Assembly: GCA_964571815.1 (NCBI GenBank)
Contig: CAZNDN010000101.1
Location: 1 to 14,928 of the forward strand
Direction of reading: 5' to 3'
Source: CAZNDN01 sp964571815
GTDB taxonomy: Bacteria; Fibrobacterota; Chitinivibrionia; Chitinivibrionales; WJKA01
Length of the DNA stretch: 14,928 bases
In this document: positions 1 through 6,490 of the stretch, in pieces
Numbering within the stretch: position 1 is the stretch's first letter
Layout: each line of letters starts with the position of its first letter
Position numbers and translations under genes: made by a program
Notes under the pieces: generated by a model
The model's database searches: none
Seen by the model: only the letters and a program-made list of their open reading frames with translations
Told to the model about the DNA's origin: nothing

Positions 1-6
1 ATACTA

Positions 7-35
7 TTGACATTCACTTTCAGGCCTGTTACAAT
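7..35 (+). promoter_or_regulatory. Sigma-70-type promoter upstream of the NtrC-like regulator
   Basis: A perfect -35 hexamer TTGACA (7-12) is followed after exactly 17 bp by TACAAT (30-35), one base from the -10 consensus. Transcription would start near 42 and leave a leader of about 117 nt before the ATG at 159. The surroundings are AT-rich against a GC-rich window, as expected of a promoter. The match is seen in the sequence; activity is inferred. Confidence 0.7.
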
Positions 36-158
36 TGAGTTAGCAGAAACATTAAAGAAAGCAAAAACGGTGCCGCACGATTTCCGAGACAGCGAATATC
101 TCTGGCGGGGACGTGATTCGTAAGCGAAGAGGTCTTTTCACAGGGGAGAACGGTCTGT

Positions 159-1538
159 ATGGGTGAGGAGCACGAAGGCTACCGGGGCCGCGCGCTTATC
201 GTTGAAGACGAAGACCTCATGATGCACATGATATGCGATATCGCCGGGGGCGAGTGTCTTGAGGCCCGTGCGGTTTCCACCGCGGCGGAGGCGCGGAGGC
301 TTGCCGCCGAGGAGCACTTCGACCTCCTTATCACCGATATCAACCTGGGAACCGATAACGGCCTCGAGCTGGCCGGCGGATTCAAGAAGCGCAATCCCCG
401 CCTGGCGGTCATTGTGGTTACGGCCTATCCAAGCAAAGAGAGAATTCGGGTGAAGGAAGAGATCGAAGTCAACGACTTTCTGATCAAGCCGTTTACGGCT
501 ACGCAACTCAGGTACTCGATCCAAGCTGCGCTTGAGCACGTGGAGAGCCACCGAAATGTGGAAGGGGCGCGGGCGGAGGCCCGGGGGAACGACTCCATGG
601 GGCTGATCGGACGTTCGTCCTGTATTCAGAAGACTCGTGAGCGTATTGAACTTCTGGCCGGCGGCGATTTTCCGGTGCTCATTCAGGGAGAATCGGGAAC
701 CGGAAAAGAAGTAATCGCCCGCGCCGTCCACCATGCCTCCCCGCGTACCGCGGCAAAAATCGTCGTTGTCAACTGTGGGGCGATTCCGCACCACCTGGAG
801 GAATCGGCCTTTTTCGGACACGGCAGGGGTGCGTTTACCGGAGCTGGTGGAGAGAAACCCGGCTTCATCGAGGCGGCACATAAGTCGACGTTGTTTCTCG
901 ATGAAGTGGGCGAGTTGTCGCCGGCGGTACAGGTCAAGCTCTTGCGGGTCGTGGACAGGGGAGAATTCAACCGGGTCGGGGAATCTTTCGAACGGCAGTG
1001 CGACATTCGCGTGGTCAGCGCAACCAATCGCGATCTCCAGAGCATGGTCGATGCCGGCAGCTTCAGAAAGGACCTTTTCTACAGGTTGACCGGGGCCACG
1101 ATTACAACCGTTCCCCTGGCGCGGCATCCGGAAGATATCCCGCTGCTGATTGCGCATTTCCTCGCTGAAGCGGGGTGCGCCAAACCGATTACGCGGGAAG
1201 CCATGGCGCTGCTGTGCGGCTACGCCTGGCCGGGGAACGTCCGCCAACTCAAGAATGCGGTGAAACTTCTGGCGGTCGCCGCCGGGGCGCGGCGGCGGAT
1301 CAATGCGCTTGTGGTGCACGCCGTGATGGGTAATGAAGTAAGTGACGCGCTGGACTCGCCATCGTTCGTAGAGGCAAAACGGGATTTCGAACGCGAATAC
1401 TTCGACGGCATGCTCAAGAGCCGGCAGGGCAATATCAGCCGCGTTGCGCGCGACGCCGACATGCATCGCCCAAGCCTTCTGAGGAAGCTGAAAGACCTCA
1501 AAATATCACCGGCCGACTACCGGGCCGTTGAAAACTGA
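159..1538 (+). CDS. Sigma-54-dependent response regulator, NtrC family (REC-AAA+-Fis HTH)
   Basis: A 459-residue cytoplasmic transcription activator, the usual NtrC-family length. Residues about 11-125 form a receiver domain with acidic pocket E16/D17, phospho-acceptor D60 (in LLITDIN) and the conserved lysine in LIKPF. An AAA+ domain follows at about 147-385: Walker A GESGTGKE (177-184), the sigma-54-contacting GAFTGA loop (224-229) and Walker B TLFLDEVGE (D248, E249). The C-terminus (about 420-455) is a Fis-type helix-turn-helix. All activator elements are present, so it should hydrolyse ATP and open sigma-54 promoters once phosphorylated. The ATG at 159 has an AGGGGAG Shine-Dalgarno at 142-148. 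The gene has its own promoter and terminator, so it is a separate unit upstream of the chemosensory operon. No cognate kinase is adjacent and its target promoters are unknown. The family call is firm; the specific paralogue is not identifiable. Confidence 0.95.
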   Translation: MGEEHEGYRGRALIVEDEDLMMHMICDIAGGECLEARAVSTAAEARRLAAEEHFDLLITDINLGTDNGLELAGGFKKRNPRLAVIVVTAYPSKERIRVKEEIEVNDFLIKPFTATQLRYSIQAALEHVESHRNVEGARAEARGNDSMGLIGRSSCIQKTRERIELLAGGDFPVLIQGESGTGKEVIARAVHHASPRTAAKIVVVNCGAIPHHLEESAFFGHGRGAFTGAGGEKPGFIEAAHKSTLFLDEVGELSPAVQVKLLRVVDRGEFNRVGESFERQCDIRVVSATNRDLQSMVDAGSFRKDLFYRLTGATITTVPLARHPEDIPLLIAHFLAEAGCAKPITREAMALLCGYAWPGNVRQLKNAVKLLAVAAGARRRINALVVHAVMGNEVSDALDSPSFVEAKRDFEREYFDGMLKSRQGNISRVARDADMHRPSLLRKLKDLKISPADYRAVEN

Positions 1539-1590
1539 ACCCGCTCCCCCGGCAAACTATTCCCTTCTGAAATCGTCCGATCCGCCCGAG

Positions 1591-1609
1591 GTGTCGCAGG
1601 ATGCTACAC
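1591..1609 (+). repeat. REP-like imperfect palindrome, copy 1
   Basis: GTGTCGC and GCTACAC arms flank the spacer AGGAT. The arms pair except for one C/T mismatch, which gives the element a direction. The same arms recur at 1750-1769 in this direction and at 1705-1723 in the opposite one. It sits between the stop codon of the NtrC-like gene and that gene's terminator. Confidence 0.65.
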
Positions 1610-1613
1610 TTCC

Positions 1614-1641
1614 CGCCGCCCATCTCTCGCGGCGCTTTTTT
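1614..1641 (+). terminator. Rho-independent terminator after the NtrC-like gene
   Basis: A 6-bp GC stem (CGCCGC at 1614-1619 with GCGGCG at 1629-1634) and a 9-nt loop are followed by one C and six T residues (1636-1641). It lies 75 nt after the stop at 1538 and should separate this gene from the chemosensory operon. The stem is short, but the T-tract is in the right place. Confidence 0.7.
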
Positions 1642-1704
1642 CCTTCACACTCGCGGGCAAAGCAGTGGATCGACCGCGACCGGAGCGCCTCCGTCCCGCG
1701 GGGG

Positions 1705-1723
1705 GTGTAGCACGATGCGACAC
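1705..1723 (-). repeat. REP-like imperfect palindrome, copy 2 (inverted)
   Basis: GTGTAGC and GCGACAC arms flank ACGAT. Read on the minus strand this is the arm pair of copy 1, and flanking GG/CC extends the pairing. The inverted orientation relative to copies 1 and 3 resembles the alternating arrangement of REP/BIME clusters. Confidence 0.65.
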
Positions 1724-1749
1724 CCGGGAGCGGCGGAATCGGGCGGGGG

Positions 1750-1769
1750 GTGTCGCCCGGAGGCTACAC
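1750..1769 (+). repeat. REP-like imperfect palindrome, copy 3
   Basis: GTGTCGC and GCTACAC arms, identical to copy 1, flank a six-base spacer CCGGAG. The conserved arms with diverged spacers suggest the stem is the conserved part. Confidence 0.65.
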
Positions 1770-1832
1770 CCGGCGACAGGCATTCCCCCGGCGAATACAC
1801 CGACTACGCCCATTCGGGGCGAGATCCGCGCC

Positions 1833-1848
1833 TGGTACGATTGTTGAT
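1833..1848 (+). promoter_or_regulatory. Possible degenerate sigma-54 (-24/-12) promoter
   Basis: TGGTACG, four bases, then TTGAT resembles the sigma-54 consensus TGGCACG-N4-TTGCW. GG is followed by N10 and then GA where GC is expected, so the important -12 C is missing. It lies between the sigma-54 activator gene and the chemosensory operon, about 410 nt before the first operon gene. A chance match is likely. Confidence 0.2.
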
Positions 1849-1965
1849 ATGAATCACTCGGCACGCGCGGTAACCGGCGGTCCTTCAACCCCGAACGGAG
1901 AACGGAGAAGAATCATGGTGCGGGCGGAAGCACTGTTTTTCAGCAAAGGATACGGTTGTGACGCT
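1849..1965 (+). pseudogene. Decayed TetR-family regulator N-terminus
   Basis: From ATG 1849 the frame encodes a stretch including ERRRIMVRAEALFFSKGY, which matches the first helix and turn of TetR/AcrR DNA-binding domains (R-x-x-I-x-x-x-A-x-x-L-F-x-x-K-G-Y). After the GY the expected recognition helices (T-S-x-x-x-I-A-x-x-A-G-V-S pattern) do not appear in this frame, and I could not find them in the other two forward frames. The frame stays open to 2259 but its product, rich in Pro, Arg and Gly, looks non-coding. I read this as a truncated, decayed remnant. A chance helix is the alternative. Confidence 0.45.
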
Positions 1966-2255
1966 CCTCCGGCCTACCACCGGGACATGGGAAGCGGGAC
2001 GAATCGGGCACCGGGGCCCGGTTGCCTGCGTACCGGCCCACGTGACGGTCTTCTTCCGTGCGTGCTGGATTCGTTCCTCTCGCACGTGACCGTTTCGACC
2101 ATGATACTGGATTCTCGCAGTGAAGCATTACGGCTTCCCGGCATTGCGGTTTCCCGCGACGGCGGCCGGGATACGCCACACAACAGGGACGCCGCCTCAC
2201 CGGCACCCGCTTCCTCACCGTTGCATCGAACCGCTTCCGGGAAAGGTGCGCTGAG
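1966..2255. other. Non-coding stretch before the chemosensory operon
   Basis: No convincing gene on either strand; the frames that remain open have atypical composition. It contains a perfect 6-bp-arm palindrome ACCGGG-G-CCCGGT (2010-2022) and two CACGTGAC octamers (2039-2046 and 2083-2090). It must also hold the promoter or leader of the operon starting at 2256, but no clear -35/-10 pair was found. Confidence 0.5.
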
Positions 2256-2753
2256 ATGAGCATTCTTATCATTGATGACGAAGAGATTATTCTGCGGACG
2301 CTTGCCGCGGTGTTCACGAAGAAGGGGATGGACGCCGTGACCGAATCCGATCCGCGGCGGGCGATCGAAGAATACGAACACCGGCCGCACAATGTCGTTC
2401 TCGTGGACGTGCTCATGCCCGGGATGCCGGGAGCCCGTGTGATTCGGGAGATCAAGGGCATGAACCCGCTATGTAACGTGATCGTCATGACGGCCTTCTC
2501 CAACATGCAGCATGTTGTGGAGTGTATCGAGGCGGGCGCCATGGACTACATCACGAAACCATTCACCGACATGGGTCTGGTGACGGACATCGTTGCCGCG
2601 GCGCAGGAAAGGGTAAAGCGTTGGTCGCACTCGTTCGGCATCGATGTTGACGGCGGAGTGGTCAGGCCCGCGAAGAGGGGTGTCAACGGCAGCCGGGCCG
2701 AAAGTGGACGGGAAGCCGGTACCGTTTCGTCGGGGGAGACCTCCCATGAGTAG
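2256..2753 (+). CDS. CheY-like single-domain response regulator
   Basis: A 165-residue protein with one receiver domain and no recognisable output domain. The acidic pair D7/D8, phospho-acceptor D51 (VDVLMPG), switch Thr T79 (VMTAF) and K101 (ITKPF) are all present, so it should accept phosphate from CheA. It exceeds CheY (about 125 residues) by a polar tail of about 35-40 residues with no family resemblance. The ATG at 2256 follows a GGGAAAGG ribosome site at 2237-2244. Its last 8 nt overlap the start of cheA (stop TAG 2751-2753, cheA ATG at 2746), so the two are probably translationally coupled and this is the likely direct partner of CheA. It could act on a flagellar switch or on another target; nothing here decides which. 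Confidence 0.93.
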   Translation: MSILIIDDEEIILRTLAAVFTKKGMDAVTESDPRRAIEEYEHRPHNVVLVDVLMPGMPGARVIREIKGMNPLCNVIVMTAFSNMQHVVECIEAGAMDYITKPFTDMGLVTDIVAAAQERVKRWSHSFGIDVDGGVVRPAKRGVNGSRAESGREAGTVSSGETSHE

Positions 2754-5349
2754 CAGCACGTCCGGGCTTCAGCAAATCATCAATGAAATTGCCTCGCAGG
2801 TCCCCCTGCTGGACAAGCAGGACCTTACGCCGCTGACACAGATCATTGCGGGCATGGAGAAGATCTCGGCGACCGACGGGGCTCCGCCGGCACTGCGGAG
2901 CATGGCCAAACGGGGCGCCGCATTGGCCGAGCACATTATCATGGAGGAGACGGAGTTTGAGCCCGGCTGCGACAAGCTGCGGCAGTGTATCGAGAAGATG
3001 AGCCGGTCTATCGACGAAGTGGCCGGCGCCGATGAAAACGAGACCCCCGAGACCGAAGTTGAGGAGCCGCCGGAAACGCCGGGAGAGACGCAGGCGGAGG
3101 CCGTCAGCAGTGACGACGATATGGAGGAGCTGCTGAAGAAGTTTGCTTCTCAGCAGAATCCGGTTCTTGAAGATCTTGAAGCCTACGTTCTTGAGCTGGA
3201 GAAGGGTAATCCCAATGCCCGCGACGCCGTCAAACGCCTTCTTCATACGTGGAAGGGCGAGTTCGGGGTTCTGGATCTGGGGGATTACTCGGGGCTTATC
3301 CATGACGTGGAGCAGGAACTGGCCGAAGATCGCTGCGGTACGGAGCAACTCTTCCGGCTGAAGGACTTTCTCCAGGAGCGGCTGGGCGGATTCGCCGAGG
3401 GCCGGGTTCGGCCGGTTTCGGAGCAGGATCGTGCTTCGCTGCTCGATACCGGGGTGCAGCAGAGCACGGGGGACGCGCAGCCTCCCGCGACGGCGGAAGC
3501 GGCGGCCGGCGTCCAGAGCGAGGAGCATGAGGAAGTCCCGACCGCCGGAGAACGGGCTTTCGAGGGGGACCCGTCGCTGATGGGAGATTTCGTGACGGAG
3601 TCGCGGGACCACATACAAGCCGCCGAGCCCCTGCTGCTCGATCTGGAAACCGATCCGACCAACGCCGACAGTCTCAACAGCATTTTCCGCTCGTTTCACA
3701 CAATCAAGGGCGTCGCGGGGTTTCTGGGCCTGAAAGAAGTGAGTTCGTTGTCTCACAGCATGGAAAATGTGATGGACCTGGCCCGCAAGGGTAATCTGCT
3801 CCTGCAGCCGGCGCACGTGGACCTGATGCTGGAGTCGGTGGATTGTCTCAAGGAATTCATAACCGCGGTTGAATCGGCCGGTTCGGGCGGTACCTACAGG
3901 ATTCCCGATTCCTATTCGTCGGTCATGCAGCGTCTGGCATCACCGGGTGAAATTGCCGGCGATGAACCGGGGGGCGTCGCACCGGGCGGCAAGGTTGGTG
4001 AGATCCTGGTTGCATCGGGCAGTGCAACCAGGGAGCAGGTCGAGCACGGTCTGAAACGGCAGCAAGCGGGAGACACGCGAAGACTTGGCGAGATTCTTAT
4101 CGAGAAGGGCGAGGTCAGGGCCCGCTCGGTCGGGTCGGCGCTTGCCTCCCAGCAATCGACAAAGCGCACAAGCTCGGTACAGGAGACCGTAAGAGTTCCG
4201 GTAGAGCGGCTCGATGCGCTGGTGGATGCTATCGGTGAAGCCGTGATTGCGCAGTCGATGATCGCCGGGGACGGAACCGTGCAGGAAACGGCGAACCAGG
4301 AATTGCAGAAAAAGCTGGCGCGGGCGGATACGATCATGCACAACGTGCAGGAGCTGTCCATGTCGCTTCGCATGGTTTCGGTGAAATCGACTTTCCAGAA
4401 GATGGCGCGCCTCGTGCGGGACCTTGCCAAGAAATCGGGCAAGGACGTCGAGTTTGTCACCGACGGCGAAGAGACGGAGCTTGACAAATCGGTAGTGGAG
4501 CATATCGGCGATCCCCTGCTGCACATGATCCGCAACGCCGTGGACCACGGTATCGAGGATGCGGCCGACGATCGGGTCAAGGCGGGTAAGCCCGCTCGCG
4601 CGCGCGTGTGCCTGAGTGCCTTTCACAAGGCCGGGAGCATCTATATCGAAATCGAGGACGACGGCAGGGGGCTGGACAAGGACGCTATTCGTGCCAAGGC
4701 GGTGAAACAGGGGCTGTGTCGCGAGGAAGACCGCTTTTCCGACCAGGAGATTTTTCAGTTCATTTTCAACCCGGGCTTTTCGACGGCGAAGAAGGTTACG
4801 GATGTGTCGGGACGCGGGGTCGGTATGGATGTTGTCAAGAAGAACATCCAGCGGCTGCGCGGTTCGGTGGAGATCAAGTCCGAGCCCGGCAAGGGGTCGA
4901 CCTTCTCGATCAGGCTTCCGCTGACCCTGGCTATTATCGACGGCATGATCGTCAGGCTTCACTCCCAGAGATACATTGTCCCTACCCTTTCGGTGCTTGA
5001 GTCCATGATGGCTGTCGACAAGCGAATTGACACGATCGCCGGCAGGGGAGAGGTGGTTGACGTTCGCGGTCAACTGATACGTTTGATACGTCTGGCCGAT
5101 ATCTTCGGCCTGAACGGGAAGAACGGGTCCAACGGACACGAAGGTGTGGTGATGATTGTCGAAGACATGCTGGGCAAGACCGTTGCGCTGCTTGTGGACG
5201 AAATACTGGGGCGGCAGCAGGTGGTGATCAAGAACCTGGGCAAAGGAGTGGGTGATGTTCCGGGAGTGTCGGGCGGGGCGATCATGGGTGACGGCAGTGT
5301 GAATCTGATTCTGGATGTGGGGGGGATAGTAAGAGTTGCCGGCGAATAG
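2746..5349 (+). CDS. cheA: Chemotaxis histidine kinase CheA with two HPt domains
   Basis: An 867-residue CheA, longer than the usual 650-720. An unassigned helical region of about 100 residues and an acidic linker come first. A first HPt domain has its phospho-His at H167 (LLHTWKGEF); a second, canonical one has H318 (SFHTIKG). Between HPt2 and the core, residues about 415-470 carry two GEIL motifs resembling the N-terminal domain of GspE/MshE ATPases. The core follows: dimerisation region from about 478, ATPase N-box (N597 in MIRNAVDHG), G1 DDGRG (638-642), G2 GRGVGMD (689-695) and a C-terminal CheW-like domain (about 728-867). All catalytic motifs are intact. The ATG at 2746 is preferred to an in-frame start at 2644 because GGGGGAG (2732-2738) sits 7 nt ahead and the upstream frame is already used by the receiver gene. 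CheA autophosphorylates an HPt histidine under receptor/CheW control and phosphorylates the adjacent receiver. Confidence 0.96.
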   Translation: MSSSTSGLQQIINEIASQVPLLDKQDLTPLTQIIAGMEKISATDGAPPALRSMAKRGAALAEHIIMEETEFEPGCDKLRQCIEKMSRSIDEVAGADENETPETEVEEPPETPGETQAEAVSSDDDMEELLKKFASQQNPVLEDLEAYVLELEKGNPNARDAVKRLLHTWKGEFGVLDLGDYSGLIHDVEQELAEDRCGTEQLFRLKDFLQERLGGFAEGRVRPVSEQDRASLLDTGVQQSTGDAQPPATAEAAAGVQSEEHEEVPTAGERAFEGDPSLMGDFVTESRDHIQAAEPLLLDLETDPTNADSLNSIFRSFHTIKGVAGFLGLKEVSSLSHSMENVMDLARKGNLLLQPAHVDLMLESVDCLKEFITAVESAGSGGTYRIPDSYSSVMQRLASPGEIAGDEPGGVAPGGKVGEILVASGSATREQVEHGLKRQQAGDTRRLGEILIEKGEVRARSVGSALASQQSTKRTSSVQETVRVPVERLDALVDAIGEAVIAQSMIAGDGTVQETANQELQKKLARADTIMHNVQELSMSLRMVSVKSTFQKMARLVRDLAKKSGKDVEFVTDGEETELDKSVVEHIGDPLLHMIRNAVDHGIEDAADDRVKAGKPARARVCLSAFHKAGSIYIEIEDDGRGLDKDAIRAKAVKQGLCREEDRFSDQEIFQFIFNPGFSTAKKVTDVSGRGVGMDVVKKNIQRLRGSVEIKSEPGKGSTFSIRLPLTLAIIDGMIVRLHSQRYIVPTLSVLESMMAVDKRIDTIAGRGEVVDVRGQLIRLIRLADIFGLNGKNGSNGHEGVVMIVEDMLGKTVALLVDEILGRQQVVIKNLGKGVGDVPGVSGGAIMGDGSVNLILDVGGIVRVAGE

Positions 5350-5378
5350 AAAAAGAGACGGCCTTCTCACGAATGTGT

Positions 5379-5422
5379 CGGTCTGGTGACCGCGTAGCTT
5401 CCTAAGACCGCTCAGCATGAGC
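5379..5422 (+). other. Two small hairpins in the cheA-scaffold gap
   Basis: CGGTC-TGGT-GACCG (5379-5392) and GCTCA-GCA-TGAGC (5410-5422) are perfect 5-bp stems in the 95-nt gap after cheA. Neither is followed by a T-run, so they do not look like terminators. They might influence mRNA processing or the expression of the downstream scaffold gene. Short stems like these can arise by chance. Confidence 0.3.
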
Positions 5423-5444
5423 TAACGGCAAAGGCGGATTGAAA

Positions 5445-5882
5445 ATGCAACAAAAAGATACAAGAGCATTACTTCGTGAATCGGGCTATTCAGACCGGGC
5501 GGTGGAGTACTATGTTAAGCGAGCATACGTCGGCCGGATTGACGGACCCGATGCGCGATACGCGTATACCGGGCCATGCGGGGACACCATGGAGTTCACA
5601 CTTCGGATCGGTGATGGAGTCATCCACGACGCTCGGTTTCAGGCGGTTGGATGCGCGGGGTCCTTCGCCGCCGGTTCGGGCCTGTCGGAGGTAATCAGGG
5701 GCATGAGCGTGCGGGAGGCGGAGGAGGTTGGTGAGGAGGATATCCTGGCGCACCTTGGCGGGGTGCCGGTTCAGAAGAAGCACTGCGTGTGCCTGGCCCT
5801 GAGGACACTGCGGTATGCGCTTGCGAGCTACCGGGAGGAGACCGTTGCAAAGAAGCGACACCGTGTAACAGTGAATGCATAA
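5445..5882 (+). CDS. IscU/NifU-N-like Fe-S cluster scaffold protein
   Basis: A 145-residue protein matching the IscU/NifU N-terminal scaffold family across its length. It opens with a YSDRAVEYYV segment, like the N-terminal helix of NifU (YSEKVLDHY). The three cluster-ligand cysteines are present: C45 in GPCGDT with the accompanying D47, C70 in AVGCAGS, and C114 in KKHC preceded by H113. An extra cysteine, C116, follows. Family members assemble a transient [2Fe-2S] or [4Fe-4S] cluster with sulfur from a cysteine desulfurase and pass it to apo-proteins. No desulfurase, ferredoxin or chaperone gene is in the window; instead the gene sits between cheA and cheW. The ATG at 5445 has AAAGGCGG at 5430-5437 ahead of it and is preferred to an in-frame TTG at 5439. 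The family is clear. Whether it builds clusters for the receptor downstream, or has become a signalling component, is inference. Confidence 0.88.
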   Translation: MQQKDTRALLRESGYSDRAVEYYVKRAYVGRIDGPDARYAYTGPCGDTMEFTLRIGDGVIHDARFQAVGCAGSFAAGSGLSEVIRGMSVREAEEVGEEDILAHLGGVPVQKKHCVCLALRTLRYALASYREETVAKKRHRVTVNA

Positions 5883-5906
5883 CAACCTTAATGCAAGGAG
5901 GTGTAC

Positions 5907-6431
5907 ATGGCCGAAGTCCAGGAAGCGGGTGCGACCGCTGTCGAGGATACCGACAAGATTGGCGAAAAGCTTGCCGGCAAGTACCTGACATTCAGACTGG
6001 CCGACGAAGAGTACGGGCTGGAGATTCTGAAGGTGCAGACGATCATTCAGATGCAGGAGGTGACGAAAGTACCGAGGACACCCGACTTCATCAGAGGCGT
6101 GATCAACCTTCGTGGAAAGGTCATTCCGGTGATTGATTTGCGGGTCAAATTCGGATTCGAAGCTTGCGAGGACACCGACAAGACGTGCATCGTGGTTGTC
6201 CAGGTTACCACGGAAGGCAACGATTCGGTGACCATGGGGATCGTGATCGATGAAGTGAACGAGGTGCCGCAGATCGGCGCCGAGGATATTCAGGAGACGC
6301 CGTCATTCGGTGCAAGTGTCAACACCGATTTCATCCTGGGGATGGCCAAACTGAATGACAGTGTCAAAATACTACTTGATATCGACAAGGTTTTGTCGTC
6401 TTCCGAAATCGCCGCGGCGATGAGTTCTTGA
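5907..6431 (+). CDS. cheW: Chemotaxis adaptor protein CheW
   Basis: A 174-residue CheW, near the usual 150-170. After an acidic N-terminal extension of about 20 residues it has the CheW beta-barrel: YLTFRLADEEYGLEI, then VTKVPRTPDFIRGVINLRGKVIPVIDLR, the family signature, and a C-terminal FILGMAKLNDSVKILLDI. It bridges receptor tips and the P5 domain of CheA. The ATG at 5907 is chosen because a full AAGGAGG Shine-Dalgarno (5895-5901) lies 5 nt ahead; an in-frame GTG at 5901 would overlap that site. It is 24 nt after the scaffold gene and 59 nt before the receptor gene, so co-transcription is likely. There is a single CheW domain and no fused receiver, so it is CheW rather than CheV. Confidence 0.96.
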   Translation: MAEVQEAGATAVEDTDKIGEKLAGKYLTFRLADEEYGLEILKVQTIIQMQEVTKVPRTPDFIRGVINLRGKVIPVIDLRVKFGFEACEDTDKTCIVVVQVTTEGNDSVTMGIVIDEVNEVPQIGAEDIQETPSFGASVNTDFILGMAKLNDSVKILLDIDKVLSSSEIAAAMSS

Positions 6432-6434
6432 GGG

Positions 6435-6459
6435 AGTTTATCCAACGGACCCGTAAACT
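6435..6459 (+). other. Inverted repeat between cheW and the receptor gene
   Basis: AGTTTA (6435-6440) and TAAACT (6454-6459) are complementary across a 13-nt loop that contains a nested ACGG/CCGT pair. No T-run follows. It may be a processing or stabilising stem that sets the ratio of cheW to receptor mRNA, or a chance occurrence. Confidence 0.3.
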
Positions 6460-6490
6460 GTAACACCTTTTCACCTCACGGAGGGATCTC

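Noticed and set aside
113..166. Short GTG-started leader peptide overlapping the NtrC-like start
   Set aside because: Only 17 codons, with no ribosome site or attenuator structure to support it.
1940..2542. Minus-strand open frame across the gap and the first receiver gene
   Set aside because: Half of it is antisense to the receiver gene and the rest has non-coding composition; no family resemblance.
2644..2745. Earlier in-frame start for cheA
   Set aside because: It would overlap the receiver gene by over 100 nt and lacks a good ribosome site, while ATG 2746 has GGGGGAG at proper distance.
3940..5418. Long open frame on the minus strand opposite cheA (about 490 codons)
   Set aside because: It is antisense to a clearly conserved CheA. 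The protein is rich in Arg, His and Leu with no domain pattern, as expected of a mirror frame in GC-rich coding DNA.
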